A stretch of 64,000 nt of DNA, taken from NVTR01 sp036480115. Its GTDB lineage: Bacteria > Pseudomonadota > Alphaproteobacteria > Rhodobacterales > Rhodobacteraceae. The stretch covers positions 248,001-312,000 of the forward strand of contig CBDDAE010000002.1 in NCBI GenBank assembly GCA_965224795.1, read 5' to 3'. The notes beneath the pieces are model-generated. The model was not told where the DNA came from and did no database searches. It saw only the letters and a program-made list of their open reading frames with translations. The position numbers and the translations under genes were made by a program. Shown in pieces: positions 8,442 to 17,440 of this stretch. How positions within the stretch are numbered: the first letter of the stretch is position 1; the number at the start of each line of letters is the position of its first letter.

Positions 8442-8891
8442 TCACTCTTTCAGTGTTTGCAGATAGGCTAGGACATCTTCGACTTCCTGAGCGGTCAGGA
8501 TTGTCTTGCCCTCAAATTTTTCTTGATTACGGCTGAAACCAGTTATTCGGTAAAACGACGGCATGATGGTATCTTCAAACGTTTGTTTGGAATTGGTCAG
8601 AAGGCCACGCAGTTCTGCTTCGGTCCAACGGTCGGCTGCGCCGTCCAGACTTGGGCCAACTTCACCGTGGAACAGCTGATCGTTTTGATCCGTGTTTTGG
8701 TGACAGGCCAGACAATTGCCTTTTTTGCGGCTGGCAAAGACATTTCGACCATTGGCGGCATCCCCTGCCACACCGGTCAAAGAGTCTGAGACAGCTCCAT
8801 CATCAAAAACCACATCCGTGGCTGCCGTTTCCGAAAATGCTGTCCCTGCTGTGAACACCAGTGCCGTGAGCGTTATCATTGTGCGCTTCAT
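8442..8891 (-). CDS. soxX: SoxX, monohaem cytochrome c subunit of SoxXA
   Basis: A 149-residue secreted cytochrome with signal peptide MKRTMITLTALVFTAGTAFS and haem motif CLACH (60-64). The C-terminal 'AQEVEDVLAYLQTLKE' helix is typical of class I cytochromes. The ATG at 8891 is preferred over the in-frame one at 8903 because a GGGAGG site lies just before it and the shorter form begins with the signal peptide. It is the first gene of the soxXYZABCD unit; the 120-base gap before it holds a candidate operator. Confidence 0.95.
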   Translation of the reverse strand: MKRTMITLTALVFTAGTAFSETAATDVVFDDGAVSDSLTGVAGDAANGRNVFASRKKGNCLACHQNTDQNDQLFHGEVGPSLDGAADRWTEAELRGLLTNSKQTFEDTIMPSFYRITGFSRNQEKFEGKTILTAQEVEDVLAYLQTLKE

Positions 8892-8963
8892 GTTTCCTCC
8901 CAAAGAAACTCATTTTTTCTTTTAAACTAGCGGAGAGAATGCGCTTAAAGCAACAACAAATTC

Positions 8964-8977
8964 AGATTAATGAATTA
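8964..8977. promoter_or_regulatory. Candidate SoxR operator upstream of soxX
   Basis: AGATTAATGAATTA repeats the site at 2941. Read on the minus strand it is ATTCA-TTAATC-TGAAT, a perfect 5-base dyad with a 6-base spacer, a plausible footprint for a dimeric ArsR-type repressor. It lies about 75 bases before soxX, so it would cover the promoter of soxXYZABCD. Confidence 0.6.
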
Positions 8978-9011
8978 AAATTTTATTTCGCCTACATTTA
9001 TCGCAACAATA

Positions 9012-9590
9012 TTAGTCAGTAACCCCGTTGTTTCGCTCGGTAATCCGGCGTGCATGGTAGCGTTGAAAGTCTTCTTCTGATTGATCCGCATAGCGCCCTT
9101 CATTCACCCAAGTGAACAAATCAAGCGTTGTCCCTTTGCCAAAAGCACCCGGCAGCATGGCCACCGATTCCGCCATAGCCGAATCTTTACCGGTTGTTTC
9201 TTCGGGCAGGAACATAATCGTCGGGGTGAAAAGAATGCCCCATTTGCGGGCAATCTTGCTTTCGATGCGAACATCGCCGTCAAAATCAGTGACCTCTTCC
9301 GAGCCATGCAAATTCAACTGCACCACGAAAAAGTTTTCCTCAATGTAGTCAGACACAGTCGGATCAGAAAAAACTTCGGCATGCATCTGCGCGCAGTATA
9401 CACAGCCCCTCTGTTCAAAAAAAAGAACCAGCCGCTTACCTTCGGCGGTCGCTTCGGCCAGATCTTCGTTCAGATCTTTGAACGTGTCGCGCATCCAGTC
9501 CTGCTTGTGCAACCCGTCATCACCAACGTCCTGGGCCACGACCGGCAATGCCAGGCTAAGTGCAACCAATATTCCTGCAAAGAAACGCAT
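9012..9590 (-). CDS. soxW: SoxW, periplasmic thioredoxin
   Basis: A 192-residue protein with signal peptide (MRFFAGILVALSLALPVVAQ) and a thioredoxin fold whose redox motif is CVYC (Cys63-Cys66, FEQRGCVYCAQMH). The cis-proline loop appears as LFTPTIMF. In Sox systems SoxW is reduced by the membrane protein SoxV, encoded 12 bases upstream, and delivers electrons in the periplasm. It ends 120 bases before the soxX start. Confidence 0.93.
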   Translation of the reverse strand: MRFFAGILVALSLALPVVAQDVGDDGLHKQDWMRDTFKDLNEDLAEATAEGKRLVLFFEQRGCVYCAQMHAEVFSDPTVSDYIEENFFVVQLNLHGSEEVTDFDGDVRIESKIARKWGILFTPTIMFLPEETTGKDSAMAESVAMLPGAFGKGTTLDLFTWVNEGRYADQSEEDFQRYHARRITERNNGVTD

Positions 9591-9602
9591 GTGATACTCT
9601 CC

Positions 9603-10343
9603 TTATCCGAAATGGCTGAAGACCGGAAAAGTCTCCAGCAACCAGAATCCGATGTAATTTACTGTCTCAGTCGCAATCAAAATGCCAAACACGATTAAGA
9701 GAACGCCCATAACTTTTTCCACTTTACCCAGGTGACGGCGGAATTTAGCCATGAAACGCATGAACGGGCCGATGAAAAACGCGGCCAGAATGAACGGTGC
9801 CGTCATGCCAAAACCATAGACAAACAACAGCCACGCGCCTTGCGCAGCACTTTCCTGCCCGGCGGCGGTGAACAAGATTGCCGCCAATACCGGGCCAACG
9901 CAGGGCGTCCAGCCAAAGGCAAAGGCCAGTCCGATCACATAAGCACCGACAAAGCTAAGGTTAGAGGTACTGCCAGTATCTGCCCGTATCTGGCGATACA
10001 GAATGCCGATTTTCAGTATACCCAGGAAATGCAGCCCCATCAGGATGATAATCCCGGCGGCGACCCAGCGCAAAATATCAAACCATTCGCGTACCAACTG
10101 GCCAAAGGCCGACGCCCCTGCCCCCAATCCCATGAAAATGGTGATCACCCCGGCCGAGAAAAATGTCGCCGAAATAACCGCCCGTCGCCGCACCGCCGGG
10201 CTGATTTCAGCCTCGGACGTAATCTGGTTCATGCCGACACCGGCCAGGTAGCTAAGATAGAACGGAACGATCGGTAATATGCAGGGAGTCAGGAATGATA
10301 ATAGCCCTGCAATCAGCGCGCCAATGGTCGAAACGTCAAACAT
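9603..10343 (-). CDS. soxV: SoxV, CcdA-family membrane electron transporter
   Basis: A 246-residue integral membrane protein with six predicted hydrophobic segments and the two membrane-buried cysteines of the CcdA/DsbD core, Cys21 (FLTPCILPIVPF) and Cys148 (GWTPCVGPVL). It carries reducing power from cytoplasmic thioredoxin to SoxW and possibly SoxS. Divergent from soxS, sharing a 71-base control region with a tandem ATTCA motif. Confidence 0.93.
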   Translation of the reverse strand: MFDVSTIGALIAGLLSFLTPCILPIVPFYLSYLAGVGMNQITSEAEISPAVRRRAVISATFFSAGVITIFMGLGAGASAFGQLVREWFDILRWVAAGIIILMGLHFLGILKIGILYRQIRADTGSTSNLSFVGAYVIGLAFAFGWTPCVGPVLAAILFTAAGQESAAQGAWLLFVYGFGMTAPFILAAFFIGPFMRFMAKFRRHLGKVEKVMGVLLIVFGILIATETVNYIGFWLLETFPVFSHFG

Positions 10344-10362
10344 TGCAGGGATTCCTTGAACT

Positions 10363-10395
10363 ATTCACATATTCATTTATATTACCAATTGTGAA
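10363..10395. promoter_or_regulatory. soxV/soxS divergent control region with ATTCA tandem and TTCACA/TGTGAA dyad
   Basis: ATTCACAT and ATTCATTT lie head-to-tail with an 8-base period (10363-10378), and ATTCATTTATATT resembles the sites before soxX and soxE. TTCACA (10364-10369) and TGTGAA (10390-10395) form a perfect inverted repeat. The whole gap between the divergent genes is only 71 bases, so one bound repressor could control both. Confidence 0.5.
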
Positions 10396-10414
10396 ATCGT
10401 CAATCAGGTGCCCC

Positions 10415-10777
10415 ATGTTTCGCAATATGTTCCTTGTCACAATAGCGTCAGTACTGGCCCTGCCCGCCATGGCTGCTGAACTGATAATGGTCGAACAGCA
10501 CGGCTGTGTTTACTGTGAATTGTGGGACGATCAGATTTCTGAAATTTATCCTAAAACCGCCGAAGGGACAGTGGCCCCTTTGCGACGAATTGATATCCAT
10601 GAAGATTACCCAGAGGATCTGAACTTCACCAGTTCTCTGCATTTTACCCCTACTTTTGTACTGGTTGAAGACGGACAGGAACTGGCAAGAATAGAAGGCT
10701 ATCCGGGGGAAGATTTCTTTTGGTGGATGTTAGGCGAAATGATGCGCGAGAAAATCGGCTTTGATGGGCAATCATGA
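10415..10777 (+). CDS. soxS: SoxS, periplasmic thioredoxin that keeps SoxYZ active
   Basis: A 120-residue secreted protein with signal peptide (MFRNMFLVTIASVLALPAMA) and motif CVYC at 31-34 in 'EQHGCVYCELW'. The loop LHFTPTFVLVEDG has the cis-Pro of thioredoxins. In Paracoccus SoxS is needed for full SoxYZ activity by reductive regeneration. The frame is open from 10295, but the ATG at 10415 starts the signal peptide and avoids overlap with soxV. It leads the divergent soxSRT unit. Confidence 0.9.
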   Translation: MFRNMFLVTIASVLALPAMAAELIMVEQHGCVYCELWDDQISEIYPKTAEGTVAPLRRIDIHEDYPEDLNFTSSLHFTPTFVLVEDGQELARIEGYPGEDFFWWMLGEMMREKIGFDGQS

Positions 10778-10856
10778 AAAAATTTGCTCAAAGGCTACAA
10801 ATACGACTATTGAAGACGATATTGTCTAATTAGTTTTTAAGAATGAGGTTTATTTA

Positions 10857-11207
10857 ATGGGTCTTCCGGTATTGAACGGTGACATTTCCGCCGAAGATAT
10901 GGAAAAAATGATGACAAGCGCTTGTGATGCATCAAACATGCTTAAGGCGCTAAGCCATGAGGGGCGCTTGATGATCCTGTGCCATTTGGTGACAGGTGAA
11001 AAAACAGTGACTGAGCTTGAGGATTTGCTATCTGCGCGTCAGGCAGCAGTTTCCCAGCAACTGGCCCGCCTGCGGCTTGAAGGTCTGGTCACACCAAGAC
11101 GTGACGGCAAGGCGATCTACTATTCCCTGACCGATGAGCGGCCTAAGCAAATACTGGAAGTGATATACGACCTGTTTTGCACCGTCGGAACGCCTAAAGA
11201 AACCTGA
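10857..11207 (+). CDS. soxR: SoxR, ArsR-family sulfur-responsive repressor
   Basis: A 116-residue winged-helix protein; the recognition helix lies in 'LLSARQAAVSQQLARLRLEGLV'. Cys42 and Cys108 are placed like the two cysteines that sense persulfide in SqrR/BigR proteins; a third, Cys23, lies in the N-terminal extension. In related systems the reduced repressor blocks sox promoters and sulfane sulfur bridges the cysteines to release it. Start ATG at 10857 has GAGG before it. It is 79 bases after soxS, a gap holding an AGAC-N6-GTCT dyad (10814-10827). Confidence 0.92.
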   Translation: MGLPVLNGDISAEDMEKMMTSACDASNMLKALSHEGRLMILCHLVTGEKTVTELEDLLSARQAAVSQQLARLRLEGLVTPRRDGKAIYYSLTDERPKQILEVIYDLFCTVGTPKET

Positions 11208-11243
11208 TCAGACAACACTGCTTCGTTTCTGGGAGGGACGCGC

Positions 11244-12302
11244 ATGTGGGACGGCATCGCAGACACAACGCTTGCAGCACTGATTGGCCTGTTTGGAGGC
11301 TTGATGCTGGGTGTGGCCGCGCGAATGGGTCGGTTTTGCACATTGGGCGCAATAGAAGACATGCTTTATCAACACAGTTCAGTGCGCATGCGCATGTGGC
11401 TGGTGGGGATCGGCACAGCAATAGTCGGTACATTTTCCCTGATCGGGCTGGGGCTGCTTGAAGCCGAAGCAACGGTTTATTTGTCCTTTGGCTGGAACCC
11501 GCTATCCACGGTTTTAGGAGGGTTGTTGTTTGGCTATGGCATGGCGATGGTGGGCACTTGCGGCTTTGGCGCGCTGTCGCGGCTGGGGGGCGGTGATTTA
11601 CGTTCGTTTGTGATCGTACTGGTGATGGGCATTTCGGCTTATGTCACCCTTTCTGGCCCTTTGGCCCTGTTACGGGTAACTCTGTTGCCAGTGCCGGTGG
11701 CCGACGGACCTGTCGCGCCGGGGTTTGCGCATTTACTGGGCAATGCCAGTGGCATATCGCCCACGGTTTTTGGCATCGCCATTGGGTTGTTGATTTTGGC
11801 CGGGGCGCTGGCGTCCAAAAAATTCCTGGCCCGCCCGAAAGAAATTTTCTGGGGTGCGGTCGTGGGCCTTGCCGTGATCAGCGGTTGGGCCGGGACCCAA
11901 TGGATCGGCAGCAACGGTTTTTCCGCCTTGCCGATCGAAAGCCACACATTTTCAGCGCCGCTGGGGGATACCATCATTTACGCAATGACATCGTCGGGCA
12001 ATTCGATCAACTTTGGCGTCGGTTCGGTCATCGGGGTGATTGCCGGAGCGTTTCTGGCCACCTTGTTCAAAAAGGAATTTCGCTGGGAAGCTTGTGAAGA
12101 TCACCGGGAACTACGCCGTCAGATATTGGGCGCCACCTTTATGGGGGTAGGCGCAGTTTTAGCGTTTGGTTGCACTATAGGTCAGGGCGTATCGGCGTTT
12201 TCAGTCCTTGCTTACGGCGCACCGGTGGCGTTTTTAAGCATCATTGCCGGGGCGGCACTGGGGCTACATCAGCTAATCCTCGGATTTGCCCGGATAGATT
12301 AG
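11244..12302 (+). CDS. soxT: SoxT, YeeE/YedE-family sulfur-compound permease
   Basis: A 352-residue membrane protein with roughly nine hydrophobic segments and the paired cysteine motifs of the YeeE/YedE family, GTCGFGALSRLGGG in the first half and FGCTIGQGVSAFS in the second. YeeE (TsuA) takes up thiosulfate across the inner membrane. The order soxS-soxR-soxT is known from sox clusters such as that of Pseudaminobacter, so a role in moving or signalling a sulfur compound for SoxR is likely. An intergenic GC-hairpin element follows, facing the convergent FAD-GcvT gene. Confidence 0.88.
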   Translation: MWDGIADTTLAALIGLFGGLMLGVAARMGRFCTLGAIEDMLYQHSSVRMRMWLVGIGTAIVGTFSLIGLGLLEAEATVYLSFGWNPLSTVLGGLLFGYGMAMVGTCGFGALSRLGGGDLRSFVIVLVMGISAYVTLSGPLALLRVTLLPVPVADGPVAPGFAHLLGNASGISPTVFGIAIGLLILAGALASKKFLARPKEIFWGAVVGLAVISGWAGTQWIGSNGFSALPIESHTFSAPLGDTIIYAMTSSGNSINFGVGSVIGVIAGAFLATLFKKEFRWEACEDHRELRRQILGATFMGVGAVLAFGCTIGQGVSAFSVLAYGAPVAFLSIIAGAALGLHQLILGFARID

Positions 12303-12348
12303 GTTTCTGGCCCTCCGGGCGGGGGATATTTATGGAAAGATGAAACCT
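12301..12348. terminator. Rhodobacteraceae-type intergenic hairpin element, copy 1
   Basis: GCCC-TCC-GGGC (12310-12320) is followed by GGGGGATATTTATGGAAA (12321-12338). An outer inverted repeat AGGTTTC (12301-12307) / GAAACCT (12342-12348) frames it. It sits between the convergent ends of soxT and the FAD-GcvT gene and probably ends transcription; further copies lie near 37.55 and 55.79 kb. Confidence 0.6.
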
Positions 12349-14773
12349 AGGCGCGCATTGCTGCACCGTTAGCATCAAACAAAGGCTGGCGTTGCAGGCG
12401 GGCTTGGTAAAGCTTGCCAAGAATTTCCACTTCCCAGCCGGTGTCTTTATCCGCCAGTTCTTTGGGTACATAGCCCAGGGCCACCGACGCTTTAGCGCCG
12501 TGGGCAAAGCCCCCGGATGTGACCCAGCCAATGACCTGTCCATTGTGGGAAATAGGTTCATTGCCAATCACATCGCAATTATCCGCGTCCAGAACCAGCG
12601 TGCGCAGGCGAAGTTCGCCGCCGGTGGCGTTGTGTTCAATAGCCGCAGCTTTACCAATGAAATCTGCGTCTTTCTTCAGCGACACGAACGGGTTCAGACC
12701 GCATTCACCCGCCGTGTAGATAGGGCGAAATTCGGTGCCCCAGCTGCCAAAACTTTTTTCCAACCGCAGGGAATTCAGCGCCCTCAAGCCGAAATTGCGC
12801 AGACCCAGTTCTTTGCCCGCCGCCATCAGTGCCAGATAGATATGGCGCTGAAATTCCGGGGCCATCCAAATCTCATAGCCCAGATCACCGGTAAAGCTGA
12901 CTCGCCCGACAAGGGCAGATGCCATGGCGACATCGATGCGCTTGATATCCATAAATTTGAACGCCTCAGCGGAAACATCGGTATCTGTCAGACTGGCCAG
13001 CAATTTACGCGCATTAGGTCCCGCAATGGATAGTCCCACCAGTGATTGGCCATAGGGTTTGACAATCACCGATCCATCAACGGGCAAGTGATCCATAAAC
13101 CACCGCATGTGATAATCCTGCGCAACACCAGACCCGGCGATAAAGAAATCACCCTCGCCCAGTTTGGCCAAGGTAAAGTCACCGATCACCCGGCCGTCAT
13201 GTTTCAGCATCGGTGCCAGCTTCATGCGCCCGGTTTCCGGCATCCGGCAGGCCAGCATTTTGTCGAGCCAACTTTCAGCCCCGGCCCCAGTGACCGAATA
13301 CTTCGCAAAGCCTGAAATATCGAACATGCCGACGTTTTCACGCACCGCCGCGACCTCTGCCGCCACATACTCAAAATCATTGGCACGGCGCCAGCCAAAT
13401 TCGTCCCGAACACCAGCAGGTGCGAACCACAGCGGTACTTCCAGCCCCCAGGACACGCCAAACTGCGCCCCGTCAGCGGCCAACAGATCATAGATCGGCG
13501 TGGTGCGCAGCGGGCGCGCGGCCGGCAATTCTTCGTTGGGGAATTTGATGGAAAAGCGGCGCGAATAGTTTTCCTGCACCTTGGCATTGGTATAGGCCAT
13601 GCTTGCCCAATCGCCGTATCGGCTGACATCCATGCCAAATATATCATAACCCGGATCGCCGTTGATCATCCAGTTGGCCAGCGTCAGACCCACGCCACCG
13701 CCTTGTGAAAATCCGGCCATCACCGCGTTCGCCATCCACATGCCGCGCATGCCTTTGATCGGGCCGACCAGCGGGTTGCCGTCGGGGGCAAAGGTGAAGG
13801 GGCCGTTGATGATCTGCTTGATACCAGCGTTCTGAAAGGCAGGGAAATGTTCAAAGCCGACCTCAAGGGACGGCGCAATCCGGTCAATATCGGGGGCCAG
13901 CAATTCATGGCCAAACTCCCACGGGGTGACCTTTTCCGACCACGGCACGCAGGCCTTTTCATAGGTACCCATCAGCATGCCACCGCGTTCCTGACGCAGA
14001 TACAGCTCACCGTCAAAATCAACGGCGTGGATGATTTCGCCACCAGATTTGGCGTTGGCTTCCGCCACTTCGGGCATGTCTTCGGTCAACAGATACATGT
14101 GTTCCATGGCCAAAAGCGGCAATTCCAGCCCGGCCATGCGCCCAACTTCACGTGCCCAAAGCCCGCCGGCATTCACCACATGTTCACAGGCGATATTGCC
14201 CTTGTCTGTGATCACCAGCCAAGTGCCATCGGGCTGTTGTTGCAGGTCTTTGACCATGGTGTGGGTTTCAATTTCTGCCCCCAGTTTGCGGGCCGATTTG
14301 GCGTAAGCATAGGTCACCCCGGACGGGTCCAAATGGCCATCGGTATGGGTGCGCACCGCGCCGACGAATTGGCTGGGATCCATCAGCGGCATATCCACCT
14401 GGGCCTCTTCCGGGGTCATCAGCTGCATGTCCAACCCCAGGTAACGCCCCTGCGCCACAACGCCTTTTAGCCAGTCAAACCGGTCCTGCGTTGCCGCCAG
14501 CAAAACGCCGCCGGTGATGTGTACACCAGTGGCCTGCCCCGACAATTCTTCGATCTCTTTGTACAGCTCAATCGTGTATTTTTGCAGCTTGGCGACATTG
14601 GTATCGCCGTTGATCGTGTGCATGCCACCCGCCGCGTGCCAGGTGCTGCCACTGGTCAGTTCGCTTCGTTCCAACAGCACTGCATCGGTCCAGCCGAATT
14701 TGGCCAGATGATACAGAACCGAGCAGCCAACAACACCGCCCCCGATGACAACTACACGTGCGTGGGATTTCAT
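12347..14773 (-). CDS. FAD-dependent dehydrogenase with GcvT domain (dimethylglycine/sarcosine dehydrogenase-like), paralogue 1
   Basis: An 808-residue protein. The N-terminal half is a DAO-type flavin oxidoreductase (VVVIGGGVVGCSVLYHLAK at 7-25; SGSTWHAAGG, whose His is the covalent FAD site in dimethylglycine dehydrogenase). After about residue 430 follow the FAO linker and a GcvT/YgfZ-like folate-binding domain (FTGDLGYEIW, LEKSFGSWG). Such enzymes oxidatively demethylate N-methyl amines and hand the C1 unit to tetrahydrofolate. It is 3 bases after its paralogue, so the two are translated together, and the Rieske oxygenase lies upstream. The exact substrate cannot be read from sequence; dimethylglycine, sarcosine or a betaine analogue are candidates. 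Confidence 0.88.
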   Translation of the reverse strand: MKSHARVVVIGGGVVGCSVLYHLAKFGWTDAVLLERSELTSGSTWHAAGGMHTINGDTNVAKLQKYTIELYKEIEELSGQATGVHITGGVLLAATQDRFDWLKGVVAQGRYLGLDMQLMTPEEAQVDMPLMDPSQFVGAVRTHTDGHLDPSGVTYAYAKSARKLGAEIETHTMVKDLQQQPDGTWLVITDKGNIACEHVVNAGGLWAREVGRMAGLELPLLAMEHMYLLTEDMPEVAEANAKSGGEIIHAVDFDGELYLRQERGGMLMGTYEKACVPWSEKVTPWEFGHELLAPDIDRIAPSLEVGFEHFPAFQNAGIKQIINGPFTFAPDGNPLVGPIKGMRGMWMANAVMAGFSQGGGVGLTLANWMINGDPGYDIFGMDVSRYGDWASMAYTNAKVQENYSRRFSIKFPNEELPAARPLRTTPIYDLLAADGAQFGVSWGLEVPLWFAPAGVRDEFGWRRANDFEYVAAEVAAVRENVGMFDISGFAKYSVTGAGAESWLDKMLACRMPETGRMKLAPMLKHDGRVIGDFTLAKLGEGDFFIAGSGVAQDYHMRWFMDHLPVDGSVIVKPYGQSLVGLSIAGPNARKLLASLTDTDVSAEAFKFMDIKRIDVAMASALVGRVSFTGDLGYEIWMAPEFQRHIYLALMAAGKELGLRNFGLRALNSLRLEKSFGSWGTEFRPIYTAGECGLNPFVSLKKDADFIGKAAAIEHNATGGELRLRTLVLDADNCDVIGNEPISHNGQVIGWVTSGGFAHGAKASVALGYVPKELADKDTGWEVEILGKLYQARLQRQPLFDANGAAMRA

Positions 14774-14776
14774 GGA

Positions 14777-17185
14777 TTAGCCTCTCATTTTACTGGCATC
14801 GGCGTCAAATAGCGGTGTGTTATGCACCACAGCTTTGCGGCGTTCGCCCAGTATTTCAATTTCAAATTCTGCGCCTTCAACGATCGCCTCAACTGGCAAA
14901 AATCCAATGGCCACTGATTTTTCGGCCCAGTGGGCATAGCCCCCCGAGGTGCAAAATCCGACCACATCATCGCCCGCAAAGATCGGTTCATAGGCAACAA
15001 CATCGGCGTCTTTGGCATCGACAATGAACGTGCACAGGCGACGTTTGGGCGGGGTTTCACGTTCCGCAACTGCTGCCGCATGTCCAATAAAGTCATTCTT
15101 TTTCCATGATATGAACCGATCCAACCCGGTTTCTGCACAGGTGTAATCCGGTCGATATTCCCGCATCCAACTGCCAAATGATTTTTCCAACCGCAGCGAC
15201 ATCATCGCATGCATGCCAAAGGGTCGCATATCATGGTCTTTTCCCGCGGTCGTCAGCGCATGATACAACGCCACCTGATGGTCACGATCGCAGTAAATTT
15301 CAAATCCCAGGTCGCCGGTGAAACTTACCCGCGCTACGGTGACCGGGATGTGGCCGACGGCCAATTGGCGTACCGATAGGAGCGGGGACGCATCATTGGA
15401 CACATCCGCCCCAGTCGCCGCTGCCAAAACCGCGCGGGCATTGGGCCCCGCGATTTGAAATCCAAGCCGGTTCTTACTGATATTTTCAATGGTTACGCCA
15501 TCAACCTGATGTTGCAGGAACCAGCGCATATGGAAATCTTGCGCGCCGTAGCTAGCAGTTAGCTGCACCCGGTCATCACCAAGACGCATCATGGTGAAAT
15601 CGCCGATGATCTTGCCCTTGGGCGACAGCATCGGCGTCAGCGACATCCGCCCCACGCCCGGCATCCGCCCGGCCATGATGTGGTTCAGCCAATTCACGGC
15701 TTGGGGGCCATGGATCAGGTATTTGCCGAAATTGTGGATTTCATTGATGCCAACCGCGTTTCGTACCGCCCGGCATTCTTCACCTACAGCATCATGGGCG
15801 TTTGAGCGCCGGAATGACGGCGTTTCATAGCGCGGTTCACCCCTGGGGGCGAAATAGTTCACATGTTCAACACCGTAGCCTTGCCCGAACACCGCGTTTT
15901 GCGCGTCCCACAACCCATAGGCTGGGGTTGCGTCCAGCGGGCGGCCCACGGGCAGTTCTTCGTTTGGATAGCCAATGGAAAAACGCCGCTGATAGTTTTC
16001 GGTCACCTTAAGGCGGGTCCAGTTTGGCCCGGTCCAATCACCAAATCGCGCCACATCCATGGCGAAAATATCGGTTTCAGGCTCACCCTCAACCATCCAT
16101 TCCGCCAGCGCCTTGCCAACGCCGCCGCCCTGCGAAAACCCGGCCATCACCGCGCAGGCAGACCACAAGCCCGGCTTGCCCGGAATTGGCCCGACCAGCG
16201 GGTTGCCGTCCGGCGCAAAGGTAAACGGGCCATTGATGATACGTTTCATGCCGGCGCGCCCCAGCACCGGATAGCGTTCAAACGCGGCTTCCAGTGGTTC
16301 AGCCACCCGGTCCAGATCGTTGTTCAGCAGCTCATGACCGAAATCCCACTTGGTGCCATCAACCGCCCATGGAACAGCTTTTTGTTCATAGATTCCGATA
16401 CATAGGCCGTTGCCCTCTTGCCTAAGATAGGTTTCCCCGGCCGGGTCCATCACATGGGGCAGTTCAGTTGGGTGATTGATCACCTCGTCAATATCGTCGG
16501 TGATAAAATACTGATGTTCCATCGGGTGCAGCGGCAGATACACACCCGCCATGGCCCCCACTTCGCGCGCCCAAAGCCCGGCTGCGTTGATAACATGTTC
16601 GCACCGTACCGTGCCGTTTTCAGTGACCACATCCCAGCCATCAGCCACCGGTTTTAGGTCCAACACCCGGTTGCGCAGCACAATTTCCGCGCCCCCCATC
16701 TGCGCCGCTTTGGCATAGGCCTGCGTTGTACCAGATGGGTCCAGATGCCCATCCAGCGGATCATACAGCCCGCCCAAAACACCCGCGACATTGGTGATCG
16801 GCGATATTTTGGCAATCTCTTCGGGACCAATAATATGGGTGTCCAGCCCCATATAACGGTGCTTGGCGCGTTCCGCTGTCAGGTAATCCAGCCGGTCCTG
16901 ATCTGTAGCAATGGTAACGCCGCCCACATGGTGCAGCCCGCATTTCAGACCGGTTATTTCCTCAAGTTCCTTATACAACCGGATGGTATAGCCCTGCAGT
17001 GCGGCCATGTTGGTGTCAGAATTCAGCGTGTGAAACCCGCCCGCAGCGTGCCAGGATGAGCCGCTGGTCAATTCAGAACGTTCAATCAGCATCACATCTG
17101 ACCAACCCAGTTTGGTCAGGTGATACAGCACCGAGCAGCCGACGACACCACCGCCAATTACAACCACTTTAGTGTGATTTTTCAT
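14777..17185 (-). CDS. FAD-dependent dehydrogenase with GcvT domain, paralogue 2
   Basis: An 802-residue protein with the same layout as its downstream neighbour: dinucleotide-binding VVVIGGGVVGCSVLYHLTK, SGSSWHAAGG flavin site, and C-terminal GcvT domain (SFTGDLGFEIY, LEKSFGSWM). By eye about half of the residues match paralogue 1, so the pair arose by an old duplication and probably acts on different methylated amines or successive demethylation steps. It starts after a GTAAGAGA sequence 18 bases from the small upstream protein. Confidence 0.88.
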   Translation of the reverse strand: MKNHTKVVVIGGGVVGCSVLYHLTKLGWSDVMLIERSELTSGSSWHAAGGFHTLNSDTNMAALQGYTIRLYKELEEITGLKCGLHHVGGVTIATDQDRLDYLTAERAKHRYMGLDTHIIGPEEIAKISPITNVAGVLGGLYDPLDGHLDPSGTTQAYAKAAQMGGAEIVLRNRVLDLKPVADGWDVVTENGTVRCEHVINAAGLWAREVGAMAGVYLPLHPMEHQYFITDDIDEVINHPTELPHVMDPAGETYLRQEGNGLCIGIYEQKAVPWAVDGTKWDFGHELLNNDLDRVAEPLEAAFERYPVLGRAGMKRIINGPFTFAPDGNPLVGPIPGKPGLWSACAVMAGFSQGGGVGKALAEWMVEGEPETDIFAMDVARFGDWTGPNWTRLKVTENYQRRFSIGYPNEELPVGRPLDATPAYGLWDAQNAVFGQGYGVEHVNYFAPRGEPRYETPSFRRSNAHDAVGEECRAVRNAVGINEIHNFGKYLIHGPQAVNWLNHIMAGRMPGVGRMSLTPMLSPKGKIIGDFTMMRLGDDRVQLTASYGAQDFHMRWFLQHQVDGVTIENISKNRLGFQIAGPNARAVLAAATGADVSNDASPLLSVRQLAVGHIPVTVARVSFTGDLGFEIYCDRDHQVALYHALTTAGKDHDMRPFGMHAMMSLRLEKSFGSWMREYRPDYTCAETGLDRFISWKKNDFIGHAAAVAERETPPKRRLCTFIVDAKDADVVAYEPIFAGDDVVGFCTSGGYAHWAEKSVAIGFLPVEAIVEGAEFEIEILGERRKAVVHNTPLFDADASKMRG

Positions 17186-17203
17186 TCTCTTACCGTCCTT
17201 ACT

Positions 17204-17440
17204 TCATTCTTCTTTGCCATGGACAACCAAGCGCTTGTGCAGCTGCTTCGCTTCAGCCAACCCCTGTTCCAGCGCAAATACATAGGCATGGGTCAAATAG
17301 AAACAGGCGGCTTCGATATGTCCCTGACTTTCCGCCAGATCACCGGCCAGCGTGTATAACCGCGACAAGGCGACACTATCCGTGGCCCCATGGGCTGCCA
17401 AAAGCTGTTGGTCCAAATCATCGGCATCATTCTGCGGCAC
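17204..17440 (-). CDS. Small helical protein in the demethylation operon
   Basis: About 78 residues, starting at a GTG at 17440 with GGTGG before it (a TTG at 17467 would give 87). It overlaps the end of the Rieske gene by 14 bases and ends 18 bases before the FAD-GcvT gene, so it is very probably translated. The sequence 'SRLYTLAGDLAESQGHIEAACFYLTHAYVFALEQGLAEA' suggests two paired helices like a single TPR unit, without any signal or membrane segment. No family is recognised; a scaffold or accessory role for the flanking oxidases is only a guess. Confidence 0.65.
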   Translation of the reverse strand: MPQNDADDLDQQLLAAHGATDSVALSRLYTLAGDLAESQGHIEAACFYLTHAYVFALEQGLAEAKQLHKRLVVHGKEE

